Below are positions 25,049-36,011 of a DNA stretch of 64,000 nt, in pieces. The first letter of the stretch is position 1. Every line of letters starts with the position of its first letter. This DNA is from Pseudopyrenochaeta lycopersici. Taxonomy: Eukaryota; Ascomycota; Dothideomycetes; Pleosporales; Pseudopyrenochaetaceae. Made by a program: the position numbers and the translations under genes. The DNA is taken from contig NHZP01000026.1 in assembly GCA_003313425.1 (NCBI GenBank), positions 1 to 64,000 on the forward strand. Reading direction: 5' to 3'. The notes under the pieces are model-generated. The model worked only from the letters and a program-made list of their open reading frames with translations, ran no database searches and had not been told where the DNA came from.

Positions 25049-27326
25049 TTAATTGCCTCCCATAATTATCAGATTCGCCAATATAATGTACGAGGATGTT
25101 TGGTGGTAGGTAGTTTTTCGATTTTGCTAGAGCAGCCTACGCTGGACCCATATAGCACGTGCAGTTTACCTTTGATTCGAATATTCTCTCCTCACAGCTT
25201 TTTTTACTATTACTCATTGAAAACCCTTTCTTTCTCAAATCCAGAGAGTTCCAACAGATTTTTTCGTTTTCAAAACAGGGCTTGTAAAAAAAAAGTTTGT
25301 TGTAAATACGGGCACGAATTAAAATTGAGCTTCACCACTTGTTAGGTTACAGTCCTTCTGAATTGTACAATATTACTACGCTATATCCAGAACCAACAGG
25401 TTTAGTGACGTAGTATTATTCTACCTACGAACATTCAATAATGAGTAACTCCTGAGGGTATACTACTCAGCATCTATTGAAATTGTACGGATTGTTTTCT
25501 ATATGCAGTGATTACAGTCTAATATTACAAGTAGTTCTATAGTAACCTGATTATAAATTTTCGCGCAACTGTTAGTCCTTCTTTGAGTCTATCCAAGGTA
25601 TTGTCTGGTGATTTTTATTGTGAAAATGCAACTGAAAAGCTAGCAAACATCTCGGAAGACTCAGTAACAACCTGGCTCTTATCATTTCTACGGAATGGCT
25701 GCACCAGCCAGTCGCGAAATACAGACAATTTTTCAACACAGAAGATCCATACTAGTATATAGCATGGATATAAAAACACCCATACTTCGGTACCATGTTA
25801 GCGCTTCACTTGTTCTTGAACGTTAGAAAGTGGTGCCTAGCTCGAGGTAGTGACAGGTCACCACTTTTAGCCAAAGAGCGCGCTAATACTAGGGCCTAAG
25901 CCATTAGTATTATTGAGTATACGTGCAATTGATTGATTACGAATCAGTGCAATGTATTGTAGTCGAGTGTGGTCTGATATGGCCTTTGATCACATATGCG
26001 AATATGTAGAGTTTCCCGGCACATCTTGGCAAGTTAACCGATACAGTGACATTCAGTCGATACCACTACAGCAAAATGCTCCCAGAAATGGCGAATATCA
26101 GAGGAATTTTACTGACACATCGTTTCATATTTTGAACAACGCAGGTGCAATACAACTACACTACATACTTCAAGAGGCTTGTGGTTTAATGATCTTCATG
26201 TTCGCATTCTTCGGCAGGCCTATGAACTCTATGCTGGTTGAGCCTACTACAAATAGTAGCCCCGACCAAATGACACCGCATTACACTGAACCATGTTGTG
26301 TTATGTGGGCAATATCATGTCTTCATGATAGTTCTAGCTAAGGCTGCACTTGTGGGACTGGATTTATTGTTTTTATACACAGTTTTGCTCAAATTCACCA
26401 TTTCACTGATATATATTGATGAAAAGTTTGTGAATAGGAAATGATTTTGGAGAAGGCGATGGAGCGTGGCGGAGGGCCACCCAGGTACCTTTCGAACATA
26501 GCCACATTATCAATGCCGCAAGTCAAGCCCGAGAAGGAAGCGTATGCCCTCCACTTATTTCACTTTTAGGTGCTGAGTCTCCCCGCTGGGAGGTGGAGCT
26601 TCAACAGTAAGTCCTCTCAAGCCAGGTTTGCACACAAGATCTGCTGTCTGCGGTAGTGCTACGCCAGAGTAATTCCATACCTTAGCACGTCTTACATGCC
26701 CAAGGGAAGCCTAGGGTGGGAGTAAAACACCCGTGGAAGTCAGGACCAACCAACCATGGGCCGACCACATTGTACATAATGTATCTAATTATCCCGTCAT
26801 TATGAATACTAGCCCCGGTGGCGGTATCAAATAGCTCAGCGCATTATATTCGAACGCTCTTAGCGTGTGACTATCGCTTAGTAGCCTTTACCTAAACTGG
26901 TTCGGAAATTTTTAAGCTCTTGAGCCATTGTTCAAGACGAGAAGTGTACTTGCTATATGGTGCTGGCGTGAACCCCGAAAAGTAAAAACAAAAAAACAAA
27001 ACAAAAGTCATCTTGAGTAACAGGGTTTGAGATTGATAAAGAAAACTATGTAAAACAATATGGGCGACGTAGATGCGAAAACCACATTGATGCACAGCAG
27101 TTCCATGGTTTGCACCAGATGGCGGACATGAACTCCTGTGATATGTGGTTGAGTAGTCCAAGTCCAAAAAAAATCCTTCGCAGCCCGCGGCCAGCAAATT
27201 ACACCAGTCCCACACCTTATATTCCACAAATCCGGTATATGATATAATGCAGTCTTCTATCGTCCAACCAATTCCACAACAAATTTGTACCCTCGTCATT
27301 CTCATATCCATCACCTGTCTAACACT
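25049..27326. other. Intergenic region
   Basis: About 2.3 kb with no supported gene. A plus-strand frame at 25,952-26,341 and a minus-strand frame at 26,892-27,314 lack motifs and were left out. Confidence 0.5.
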
Positions 27327-27593
27327 TCAACTCCGTGTACCCCTCTTGTACTCCCAAATTGCCTGCTGCATCCCTGATCCTCGCTGGCTCACACAGCCTT
27401 GTCCATAGTAAATCGCATATGCTTCATCAATAGCTCTGTGGTGTCTCTTGACAGCCTCCCATAAGCCCTTGGCTTTGTTTGCGCTCCTGAATGAGACTGC
27501 TGCTGAGGCGACCGACGTGGAAGTTGATGCAGTGATAGACTTTGTGAGCTCGACGGATGTGCGGGGTGTTGCTACTGTCGAAGTTGACATGGT
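27327..27593 (-). CDS. Possible small conserved-type protein, 88 residues
   Basis: A frame continues upstream to 27,809, but an ATG at 27,593 in a good context (CACC before ATG) gives a more protein-like product. It has a Ser/Thr-rich N-terminal third, then K-A-K-G-L-W-E-A-V-K-R-H-H-R and a Tyr-rich A-Y-A-I-Y-Y-G, ending W-E-Y-K-R-G-T-R-S. The W-x-x-V-K-x-H-H...A-Y-x-x-Y-Y-G pattern recalls short uncharacterised fungal proteins I have seen, but I cannot name the family. No signal peptide and no intron. It could still be an accidental frame. Confidence 0.4.
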   Translation of the reverse strand, partial: TMSTSTVATPRTSVELTKSITASTSTSVASAAVSFRSANKAKGLWEAVKRHHRAIDEAYAIYYGQGCVSQRGSGMQQAIWEYKRGTRS

Positions 27594-28527
27594 GACGTTT
27601 CTCGGGTGGTATAAGATCAGAAGAATTTTGCAGATTCTAAATTTGTTGAATCGATGTAAATATGTTCGTGGGGTCCGGCCTTTTGTTTTGGTGATTGTTT
27701 GCTTAGGTTTGTCGATATCGTAGCTGAGAGCCGCTTCAGACTGGTCTGGCAGTTGACTTCCTTTGTACTTTAAGAAAGACACAGGACACTTCAGATCTCT
27801 GTGGCCCACACCGGCCTTGTGACTCCATCACGTCTTCGCACTTACAAATGCAAGATTCGACACAGCCTTACGCCTTTCATGTCAAACGCGTTCTCCACAT
27901 ACTCAAATGCCAGCCAGGTTCCGGACGGCTCCATATCCAATCACGATGTGTGGATAGGCGAGCTCTCAGCCACATGTTTCTGCATGCGGACTAGATTGAG
28001 CTGGGGCCTTTCGAGAGTACATTTGACCAGTCCATATTTCTGACTAATGCACGATAATAATGTTTTGAACATTTGCCATTTAGAACATTGGTAGATATGC
28101 GAGCTTGCTGTTGGCCAGTGCCTGGTCAGTTTAGTACCTATGGCGTTCAAGAATGCGCGTAAAGCGAACATTCGCGAGTTTCCAAGACACGCCCTAATTA
28201 CGCACAGGCCTTACATGTCCATGAGTTGGTGAGTGGGGTAAATATTCAGCACTAAAATTAGTGAGCAAGTCATTGCGCCCTTTACATGTCAAAGTAATAA
28301 GACATGATGACTCCCGTGCTCAAAAGCTTGTCCCTGTTAGACTGTAATTGCACAGCTGTGCTGCTGTGCCTTTACCAGTATTCAGAAAGGTGAATACGAG
28401 AGGTTTATGGGTGCGAGAGAGCTGCACATAAATGATTTGTCAGAAATGAGTGGCTAAAGGACTGCATGCATTCGTCGTTATTGTATTAAGAGCTAATTGG
28501 CCGCAAAAAAACTTTGGAGGCTGTGTA
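27594..28527. other. Intergenic region
   Basis: About 0.9 kb. No frame with motifs. It contains the 5' flank of the small gene above and the 3' flank of the phosphatase. Confidence 0.5.
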
Positions 28528-30007
28528 TTACGGCTTAACGATTGTCGCGAAAGACAGCGTATCATCCATGAAGAAGTTTGCTTTGGGCTCGCTTAAAAAG
28601 GAGCCATTCGTCGTGTTGCACAACTTAGTGAAGCTTCCAGCCTCAGTGAGCTTGCCCTTGATGATAGCCTGATACTGCGTCAAGGGGCACGACGAACCAG
28701 GTCCACCGGCACAGTCAACGACTGGGTAGACGACATCATTTAGACGAATGCGGATGTAGGCCTGGGAGCTGGTGTTGGAGGCAGGCACAGGACAAGACAG
28801 GCGCTCGAAGGCGACAGTACCGCGCATAGGCACTAGTCTGCTGGCTCTAAATTTTCTGTGCGGCAATGTTCTGTTACCAGGGAGTTGCTCCTGACTGTCG
28901 AAGATTCCTAGTGCTGCAATAATTTGATTGATCTGCCCGTCATTCGAAAATGCAGCCATGACGTTGGGAGGAACGAAGGTCGAGTTACCAGCCGTGTATA
29001 TTGCTTTCGGCCCGTCGATGAAGCGCTGCACAACCATGTCCACGATCGGGACCATCTGGTACTTCTCAATATCAGAGCCTAGACCGTTGCCATACCAGTA
29101 ACGAAGATCTTGAGCGTACTCGTACTGTAGGATCTCATCTTCTGTGAAAAGCTCGCAGAATGGGCTTCGGCGCCCCGTGATTTGCGTCTCGAAGCCGCAA
29201 AGATAGGGGATGATGGAAACGTCCCACTGAGTGAAGTTAAAATCACCTTGAATCAAAGCGTTCAGCCTGGAGCGGATCGGCGGGAGGTAGATGGCGTCCC
29301 ATTCGTCTTTGTAGGGGCTACCACCCTCGTCTTTGTAGGCATTGCAGAGATCGCTTGTGGCGAGCGAGTTCATCCACGACACCGGGTCGCTGCTGTTGAG
29401 TGCGTATATTGTGGCAAGCGCGGTGGCATTGGGGCCGAGGAAGCCTTGGGCAAAAAGGCGGGCACTGTCTCGCACGCGGGGACCTGACTTGTACCAGTTG
29501 GACCACATGGTGAAGGGGGTGTTGTACTCGTACAGATCAGGGTAGCGGAGACGCCATGTTGCGCCCATGTCGTGTAGCTCCTTGTAGCCGGTGGGGGACA
29601 GCTGCGAAATTTGGCGCTCTGGGTGAGATAGTACGGGTTTCCATGTTTTGAGGAAGTCGAGTTTTGCATCGGTGACATTGAAGCCCTTGGCTGCCTGGAG
29701 GCGTTTGTACAGGTCGGTCCACTCATTGTAGGCTCCTGGGTCTGGGTAGCGGCTGCCATGGCGGGAGAAGAATGCTGCTAGGTCGACGGTGCAACCCAAA
29801 GGCACGTCGGACGAGATGCCCGTCACCTCCGGGCCTATGAGAGAGGGGGATATTGTCAGTCTGGCATGTAGCCGTCGCCTGGGATGGCACCGTCATACCT
29901 GGAAGCCATTGTGCATTTCCTCCCAAGTGCTGCAGGATGTTGAAGTTATCGGCGGCGACGCCCGTGACCGCCAGAGAAGCGGCAACGAAGCTGCCAAGGC
30001 GAATCAT
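28528..30007 (-). CDS. Secreted histidine acid phosphatase (phytase-like), 471 residues, two exons
   Basis: Extracellular phosphomonoesterase working through a phosphohistidine. Exons 30,007-29,899 and 29,834-28,528; the 64-nt intron (GTATGA...CATAG) splits a Gly codon. A signal peptide spans about residues 1-19 (ends G-V-A-A). The catalytic motif R-H-G-S-R-Y-P is at 61-67, the nucleophile being His62. The family's second site, normally His-Asp, reads F-S-N-D-G-Q-I-N at 332-339, so the His is Asn334 while Asp335, the proton donor, is kept. Several N-x-S/T sequons and multiple cysteines fit a secreted glycoprotein. Length is normal for fungal phytase and acid phosphatase. Either this is a known variant subgroup or catalysis is altered. 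The start codon directly follows seven CAT triplets on the coding strand. Confidence 0.9.
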
Positions 30008-30026
30008 GATGATGATGATGATGATG
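30006..30026. repeat. (ATG/CAT)7 microsatellite touching the phosphatase start
   Basis: Seven perfect triplet units that overlap the initiator by two bases. On the phosphatase coding strand they read as CAT units immediately upstream of and leading into the ATG. Copy-number change would alter the spacing of the 5' leader but not the frame. Confidence 0.8.
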
Positions 30027-30532
30027 AGCTGGAAGTTGCAGCGACATTGCGTAGCCTTGCATCTTTATACACATGGTCTGCTGGTGTGGGCTCGCAATGC
30101 CCAGTCGTGCCAGCCAGGGCTCGGAGATGAAGCTGGGCCGAATTTCCCAAGCAGGCTGGACAGGGCAAGGATGTGCACAAATCGAGCCACGCACGTGCAA
30201 CGTCCACAGTGATCAAGAGGCCGCCGATGCGATGCGGCCACCGACAACTTCAGTTGGCCAGTCTTTGATCCAGCGTCCTTGAGCTCAGTACGAGCACGTG
30301 GGCGAGGATCCTGGTGAAGGGGTGGAGCACATGTGGAGCGGCACCGGACAAAGGTGCGCTTCGAGGAGGCCCCGTCTATCGGCCGTGCACAGGCCGATCC
30401 GCTTGCCGTCGCCTGGCACCTTTGCCATCATCCATGGTGACTCAAATACTCGAAAAGAACAGAGCCACCATGTCGATCACGCCCGGAGACTATCAGACTC
30501 GAGGTTGCTGCCATCTTTGATGTCTTCAGATC
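30027..30532. other. Divergent intergenic region between phosphatase and Zn2Cys6 gene
   Basis: About 0.5 kb, fairly GC-rich, must contain both promoters. No specific binding site can be defended by eye. Confidence 0.55.
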
Positions 30533-31936
30533 ATGGCTGAAGTGAGACCCCGCCAGCGCAAATTTGCCCCACGTTCACGGACAGGCTGCTTGACCTGCCG
30601 AACACGGCGGAAGCGATGCGATAACCAGCAGCCTCAGTGTGCCAACTGCACACGGCTGAATCTTGCCTGCGAATGGCAAGCACCACGCAGAATCGTCACT
30701 GATGTGTCGGAAGAGTCGGGTTCGTCTAGCCCTGAGCTTCAGATTGCCCGACCCCTGCCGTCATCGCTCGACCCTTGGGATGCATTGCCGCACGATGAAG
30801 CCTCAGAACGAAAGCACCTGCTCCAGTACTATGTCGAGGCTTTTGTCCCAAGTGTATCCGTCGCTACCACGCCTACCAGCTTCTACACATCGCTGTATAT
30901 GCCCTGGGCTTTCCACGTAGACGGCATGCTGAATGCTATCCTTGCCATCTCCTCGGCCCAGCTCGCCCGGCGGTGTAGTGACCAAGACCGCGCTCACCAA
31001 CTCAGGCTTGTTTCGTCCAGGCACGAGCGGAAGTGCTATGCATTCATCAAAGATCGCGTCTCCCAGTCTGGCAGATTGCCTCGAGACACTTACCAAGTCG
31101 CCGCAGTTATCCTGATTCTAGTCGGCCTGGAAGCACTTAACGGTGTCAAGACCACCAGGTGGATTTCTCAACTGAAGAGTGTCCAGCGGATCCTGCGCTC
31201 TCTCTCCCCAGAACAAAGTATCATGGACTGCATAGAAGTCGACTCTCTACACCGACACTTTACGTACCACTTCGCGTCAGCTTCCCTGATGGCACGTGTA
31301 TCAAGCACTCAAGCAGCGTCTGCCATGGAACAGGACTTGTTACCCTTCAGCTCCGCTCTTATGCCAGCCACCATCGACCCGCTGATGGGAATCTCTTACC
31401 AGCTATGCGATTTGATCTCTCGCATTCAGTACGTGGCTTCTTCAAACCCTGCGTTTCCGCATATCACTGAAGCCTCGTTCAATGCGATCGAGAGCGGTAT
31501 CCAAGCCTGGACCTATGATAACCCATTTGCCTTGGGCGTCGACCTGCCCATTTCTCTCGACCTTATTGCACTAGCAGAAGCATATCGCCTTGCTGCTCTT
31601 ATTCAGTTGTATCGTGGCTCGCCAAGGCATAACTCCCTTATCCCGACCTGCGCTTCTCGCGCCATGGAATTCATTGCTCGCATTCCACCCGGGAGTCCGG
31701 CTGAATCAAGCTTGCTTTATCCCATCTTTCTTGCCGGTGCTGAATTGGATGATGAGCGAGCCATCCAAAAATGCTTGCAGAGACTCGAAGAAATCCAGCA
31801 AAGAAATAGGTACGAGAACGTTGGCAGCGTGCAAAAAGTGCTTAAAGAGGTCTGGCGACCCAAGCTGGAAGGAGGGCAAAGAAGAGATTGGGAAGATGTT
31901 TTAAGGGAATGGGGATGGTCATTCACTCTTGGATGA
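30533..31936 (+). CDS. Zn2Cys6 transcription factor with fungal-specific regulatory domain, 467 residues
   Basis: Nuclear DNA-binding regulator. The binuclear zinc cluster is near the N-terminus: Cys19, 22, 29, 36, 39 and 46 (C-x2-C-x6-C-x6-C-x2-C-x6-C), with basic residues R-T-R-R-K-R between the second and third cysteines. A Ser/Glu-rich linker follows (about 55-75). The remaining ~390 residues are helical and resemble the Fungal_trans_2 type regulatory domain (H-L-L-Q-Y-Y near 94 and a long helical C-terminus ending W-G-W-S-F). A single exon with an ATG about 10 codons before the cluster; length normal. It lies head-to-head with the phosphatase and directly upstream of the dehydrogenase and FAD monooxygenase on the same strand, so local regulation is plausible. 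Confidence 0.9.
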   Translation: MAEVRPRQRKFAPRSRTGCLTCRTRRKRCDNQQPQCANCTRLNLACEWQAPRRIVTDVSEESGSSSPELQIARPLPSSLDPWDALPHDEASERKHLLQYYVEAFVPSVSVATTPTSFYTSLYMPWAFHVDGMLNAILAISSAQLARRCSDQDRAHQLRLVSSRHERKCYAFIKDRVSQSGRLPRDTYQVAAVILILVGLEALNGVKTTRWISQLKSVQRILRSLSPEQSIMDCIEVDSLHRHFTYHFASASLMARVSSTQAASAMEQDLLPFSSALMPATIDPLMGISYQLCDLISRIQYVASSNPAFPHITEASFNAIESGIQAWTYDNPFALGVDLPISLDLIALAEAYRLAALIQLYRGSPRHNSLIPTCASRAMEFIARIPPGSPAESSLLYPIFLAGAELDDERAIQKCLQRLEEIQQRNRYENVGSVQKVLKEVWRPKLEGGQRRDWEDVLREWGWSFTLG

Positions 31937-32571
31937 CAGTGGCATATTGAACATACACTCAGGATACCTGGTGCGTCCAGCTGGGGCTCAAACTGAGGCC
32001 GTCACAAAGTATCATGCCTACCAAGAATGCACGACATAACACAGCACGAAGGATCTCCGAAAACACCTATGGCCTCGGAACCCCCCGTAGACCATCCGAA
32101 TCCCCCATTAGACCTATATCAGTATCATGCTTCGTCGCTGGGTGTGTCACGGTCGGCAAATCCGAAATCTTGGCGTACCCCGCATTTGGTACTGCGCCTC
32201 AAGATCCTTGCCAACGTGGTGCTAGAAAGACACATTTGCTTGGTCAGGGTTTTAGATTCATTCGAGCAAAGCCTTGTCAGGTTCCTAGAACGTGGACGTC
32301 CAACCGCTTATCATGACTCGACCAGCGTCCCCCGCCTTGCCCGCTGACGGGGCGTGCATCGTACCGCTATAGCGCCTCTCGCTAGTGCAACAGGTGAGGG
32401 TTGCGGAGTCCTATATGAGGGGCTGTTTTTCGCTTCGATGCCACATCTTCAAGTTCTGTTCTGTGGGATTCGATTATTGCGTCTCTTCGCTGTGCTAACT
32501 TGTTTCGAAATACACGCCCTCCAATCTTTGGACCTGCGACACTTCACTCGCCCAAGCTTCCTTCGTCAAAA
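31937..32571. other. Intergenic region
   Basis: About 0.6 kb upstream of the dehydrogenase. In-frame sequence runs upstream of its ATG back to 32,500 but has no ATG. No other gene seen. Confidence 0.55.
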
Positions 32572-33588
32572 ATGGCCGACTCCTCTATGGCAACGCCTAT
32601 CACTTTTGGCCAACCACTGGATACTTCAAACCTTCGAGGTCGCTCCGTGCTGGTCACTGGCGCTGCATCTGGTATTGGTCTCGCATGCGCCACAACAATA
32701 GCTGAAGCTGGCGCCCTAGTTACTATCTCCGATGTGCTAGAAGAGGCTGGCCAAGCAGTCGTTCAAGGTCTTGTCTCCAAGGGCCACAGAGCTCAGTTCG
32801 TGAAGTGTGATGTAACCTCGTACCACGCGCAGGCGGAGATGTTCCAGAAGGCAATCCATTTTGGCAACGGCAAGATTGATGTTGTCATACCAAACGCTGG
32901 CGTCATAGCTGAGAAGAACCTTTTTGATATGGTCCCAGAGAGTGCGCCGACAGTAGACGGTTCACCGCCCCCCGAGCCAAGCTTCTTTGGGGCGACAGTC
33001 AACCTGCACAGTGTGTACAACACTTGCTATCTCGCCATGCATTACTTTCGTCTCCCACGGGACATAGCCGATACCTTCAAGCCTAGCATCGTCTTGGTCG
33101 CCTCTCTTGCAGGTTATGTCGGCTACCCTTCCAGCAGCACATACAGTTTATCCAAGTTCGGTGTTCGAGGCCTTTTCTACGGCATCCGAGATCGCGCGAC
33201 CCGATCTTCACCCCCAATACGCGTCAATCTGGTCGCACCTTGGTATATTGAGACCGCAATGACCAAAAAACCCGACTTCCTCCAAAGCGAGGCTGGGCTT
33301 TTGCTCAGTATTATGGGGTTTGCGCCAATGGATCGCGTTGTAGATGCTATTGTACGATTCAGCGCAGATGAACGTTTGCATGGAAGAGCAGCTGGCATAT
33401 TCCCGCTTGCCAATGAGGATCTGGGAGATGACCTTGAGGGTTCATACAGTGGGCAGGTGCTTCAGAAGCATATGAGCGACGTTATGCAGAAGGTTGTGAA
33501 GGGTATGGCGGAGATGGAAACCAAGGCAAATGCGCTTGCTAGGCAGGATAGTGCTAATCCTTCCGATGCAAGACTTGAGGCGAAGTGA
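32572..33588 (+). CDS. Short-chain dehydrogenase/reductase (15-PGDH-like), 338 residues
   Basis: NAD-type oxidoreductase of the classical SDR fold, probably cytosolic. The nucleotide-binding T-G-A-A-S-G-I-G is at 29-36. Asp54 at the end of the second strand (T-I-S-D) favours NAD over NADP. P-N-A-G at 107-110 replaces the usual N-N-A-G. The catalytic set is Ser178, Tyr191 and Lys195 (Y-S-L-S-K), followed by a P-W-Y-I-E-T segment near 223-228. The C-terminal ~90 residues extend past the core, as in fungal proteins annotated as 15-hydroxyprostaglandin dehydrogenase-like. Single exon; the start at 32,572 is the first ATG of the frame. It sits between a Zn2Cys6 factor and an FAD monooxygenase on the same strand. 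Substrate unknown; a secondary alcohol of a local pathway would be a guess. Confidence 0.9.
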   Translation: MADSSMATPITFGQPLDTSNLRGRSVLVTGAASGIGLACATTIAEAGALVTISDVLEEAGQAVVQGLVSKGHRAQFVKCDVTSYHAQAEMFQKAIHFGNGKIDVVIPNAGVIAEKNLFDMVPESAPTVDGSPPPEPSFFGATVNLHSVYNTCYLAMHYFRLPRDIADTFKPSIVLVASLAGYVGYPSSSTYSLSKFGVRGLFYGIRDRATRSSPPIRVNLVAPWYIETAMTKKPDFLQSEAGLLLSIMGFAPMDRVVDAIVRFSADERLHGRAAGIFPLANEDLGDDLEGSYSGQVLQKHMSDVMQKVVKGMAEMETKANALARQDSANPSDARLEAK

Positions 33589-34733
33589 GCTGATCTTGTT
33601 AGTCTTTCCTGCGAGTGGGATTGGTTTTATTCTAGAATGTGAAATTTCAATTGCACATGCCCATGTGTCTCACCGTATCCGCTCTCCAAGGCTAGTTAAG
33701 TTACCCAAACCCTCACCACGTCTTGTTCTACATGCCCTCTAACCCCATCCTGTCAAAGATGTGAATCAAATCTACCACTGATGTCCTAATTTACCTTAGT
33801 TTTCCGCTGCCAACATAGATCTTTCCCCTTATTCCAATTACATGTCTCGAATCTCGCGATGCAGACATGCTCAGCCCTCCCTTGGATTTCGTTATATCAT
33901 AATCCCCGACTTTTATCACTTCCTAAATCTAGTCGCAAACACGAGGAAACCGTGAATATCCACTATTCATGACCTTTCAAGACCACGAGCGGCGCGCTGA
34001 AATTGACAGGTTCTGCTTTTGGACTATGCACTCGTACTGTATCAATTTCATGCTGGAGATAAGAAAGATCAGTTTGCGTTGCTCGCCCTCAGTGTCGCGA
34101 AGGTTGCAGATCGCAAAAGTCGCAGCTTAAGCGGTTAAGGGCAGGTTATAACGATACGATGACACAGAATACGAGCCTTGTGATAGGGGAACTCCCCCCT
34201 CACCGGTGATTCCGATAGTTGAGGATGATCGAATCATATTTCGGAGTAAAGGTTCTCGGGCCTGTTGAAGTTGTACCCTTGCTTTGAGATGATGTGTTTG
34301 GCATGTCATAGAAATCCCGAAAGCCAAAGAACAACATATTCTTATCATTGAAGCAATTGTATCCTTTGGTTGGTTTAATTAATTCCCTTAGTACCCTTCT
34401 CTGATAACACTGACGCCTCTCGATCGTTGGCTTAGAGGAGTCGGCTCTGCCAGGATGATGGCGAGACTTCCGACTTTGATGCAGGGCTATGGCCCGCAGG
34501 CTTAGCATATACAGGTGATTAAAAGCATTTAGCCATGTAAACGCCCGATCCTCTTCCACTGCTACATATTACTCTCCTTGTCAGCGTAAATGTGGGGCAG
34601 CTCAAAAAATAAGCTGTTATTAACCGACCCCACTTGGTATGAGAGACAACGTGTTCGTACAACGAAACTGAAGCGACGATACTTCATAGCCGTGACCGTA
34701 TCCCAGAGGGCACTTCAACGTGATCATTCAAGT
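33589..34733. other. Intergenic region
   Basis: About 1.1 kb between dehydrogenase and monooxygenase. Minus-strand frames at 34,127-34,559 show no motif. In-frame sequence from an ATG at 34,590 could extend the next gene by 48 basic residues, which I consider leader. Confidence 0.55.
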
Positions 34734-36011
34734 ATGGCGAACTTCGCACGTCTTCCGCCGTCTGGCATCAAAGTCATTATCGTGGGTGCAGGCTTTGCAG
34801 GCATTGCAGCAGCCATAGAATGCGATCGTAAAGGCCACTCCGTCACCCTGCTTGAAAAGTCCACCAATATTGAGGAAATCACACGATTCGGCGACATCAT
34901 ATCGTTTGATCCGAATGGGGCGCGTAATTTCGAACGTTGGCCTGGTGTCATCGAGGCCATGCAAAAGGTTGCGCGGCAAACCACCTGGCTCGATCTCTAT
35001 CATTGGAAAGGCGAATTTATATCAAGACAGAGTTTTGAGGGAGAGAAAACATGGGGTCCGAGGATCAATGGCCATCGTGGCGAACTTTACAAAATCATGT
35101 ACGAGCATGGCGTGCACAGAGGGCTCGATATCAGATTATCCCAAAGGGTAACGGATTATTTCGAGGATGATGAGAAGGCTGGAGTCATCGTGAATGGCGA
35201 AAGTATGATCGCAGATGTGGTCATTGCAGCGGAAGGTGTGCGATCTCGAGGGCGAAAGATTGTCCTAGGCTTCGATGATAAGCCGAAAAGCTCAGGGTAT
35301 GCAGTGTACCGATCCTGGTTCTCAGGCGATGCAATCAAGAATAACCCGAAACTTGAGCACCTTGTGGATGGTGATACACACTGTGGGTGGATTGGCCCAG
35401 ATCTGCACTTCCTAGCCTCTTCTCTTAAAGGTGGAAAGGAGTTCAACTGGGTATTCACCCATATCGACAATGGAAACATCGAAGAAAGTTGGCAATTCCC
35501 TGGACGAGTAGAAGATTGTTTGAAATACGTTGATGGCTGGGCTCCTATTGTGCAGGAAATCGTCAGATCGACACCAGAGACTGGCCGCCTTATTGACCAT
35601 AAGCTTGTTTTTCGTGATCCGATGCCGACATTCATCTCACCAAAGGCACGCATCGCTTTGATAGGAGATGCGGCCCACCCATTTCTTCCAACCTCGATCC
35701 AAGGAGCTAGCCAGTCGATCGAGGATGGTGTGGTACTGGCGACGTGCCTAGAGTTAGCCAACAAGAACACTCAGTTGGCAGTGAGAGCTTACGAAAAAAT
35801 CCGCTATGAGAGGGTGCATAAGGCGCAAGCGACGGGTGTAAAGACGCGAGAGAAGTGGCATAGAGCTAATTGGAGCGAGATTGCGAAAACACCAGATGCG
35901 ATACATCTGACAAGAGAGGCTTGGTTATTGAATTTCGATGCCGAGGAGGACTGCTACAAGAGGTTCGAAGAGGTCGTGAAGGATTTGGGCAATGTTAGGG
36001 CTCGATTGTAG
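34734..36011 (+). CDS. FAD-dependent monooxygenase (salicylate-hydroxylase-like), 425 residues
   Basis: Class A flavoprotein hydroxylase using NAD(P)H and oxygen. The N-terminal FAD fold has G-A-G-F-A-G at 18-23 with the acidic end L-L-E-K near 39-42. A-E-G-V-R-S near 166-171 fits the D-G/A-D-G type motif. The second FAD motif is G-D-A-A-H-P-F-L-P at 311-319, followed by G-A-S-Q-S-I-E-D-G, the ribityl contact. The start at 34,734 is preferred over an in-frame ATG at 34,590 because the earlier 48 residues are basic and unlike the family. No membrane segment is evident and no intron. Relatives hydroxylate aromatic acids or act in secondary-metabolite pathways; the third gene of the TF-SDR-monooxygenase row fits such a pathway, but the substrate cannot be read from sequence. 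Confidence 0.9.
   Translation: MANFARLPPSGIKVIIVGAGFAGIAAAIECDRKGHSVTLLEKSTNIEEITRFGDIISFDPNGARNFERWPGVIEAMQKVARQTTWLDLYHWKGEFISRQSFEGEKTWGPRINGHRGELYKIMYEHGVHRGLDIRLSQRVTDYFEDDEKAGVIVNGESMIADVVIAAEGVRSRGRKIVLGFDDKPKSSGYAVYRSWFSGDAIKNNPKLEHLVDGDTHCGWIGPDLHFLASSLKGGKEFNWVFTHIDNGNIEESWQFPGRVEDCLKYVDGWAPIVQEIVRSTPETGRLIDHKLVFRDPMPTFISPKARIALIGDAAHPFLPTSIQGASQSIEDGVVLATCLELANKNTQLAVRAYEKIRYERVHKAQATGVKTREKWHRANWSEIAKTPDAIHLTREAWLLNFDAEEDCYKRFEEVVKDLGNVRARL

Noticed and set aside
25952..26341. 129-codon plus-strand frame
   Set aside because: No recognisable domain, poor protein character, no splice-linked neighbours.
26892..27314. 140-codon minus-strand frame
   Set aside because: No motif; Phe/Cys-rich random-looking translation with no support.
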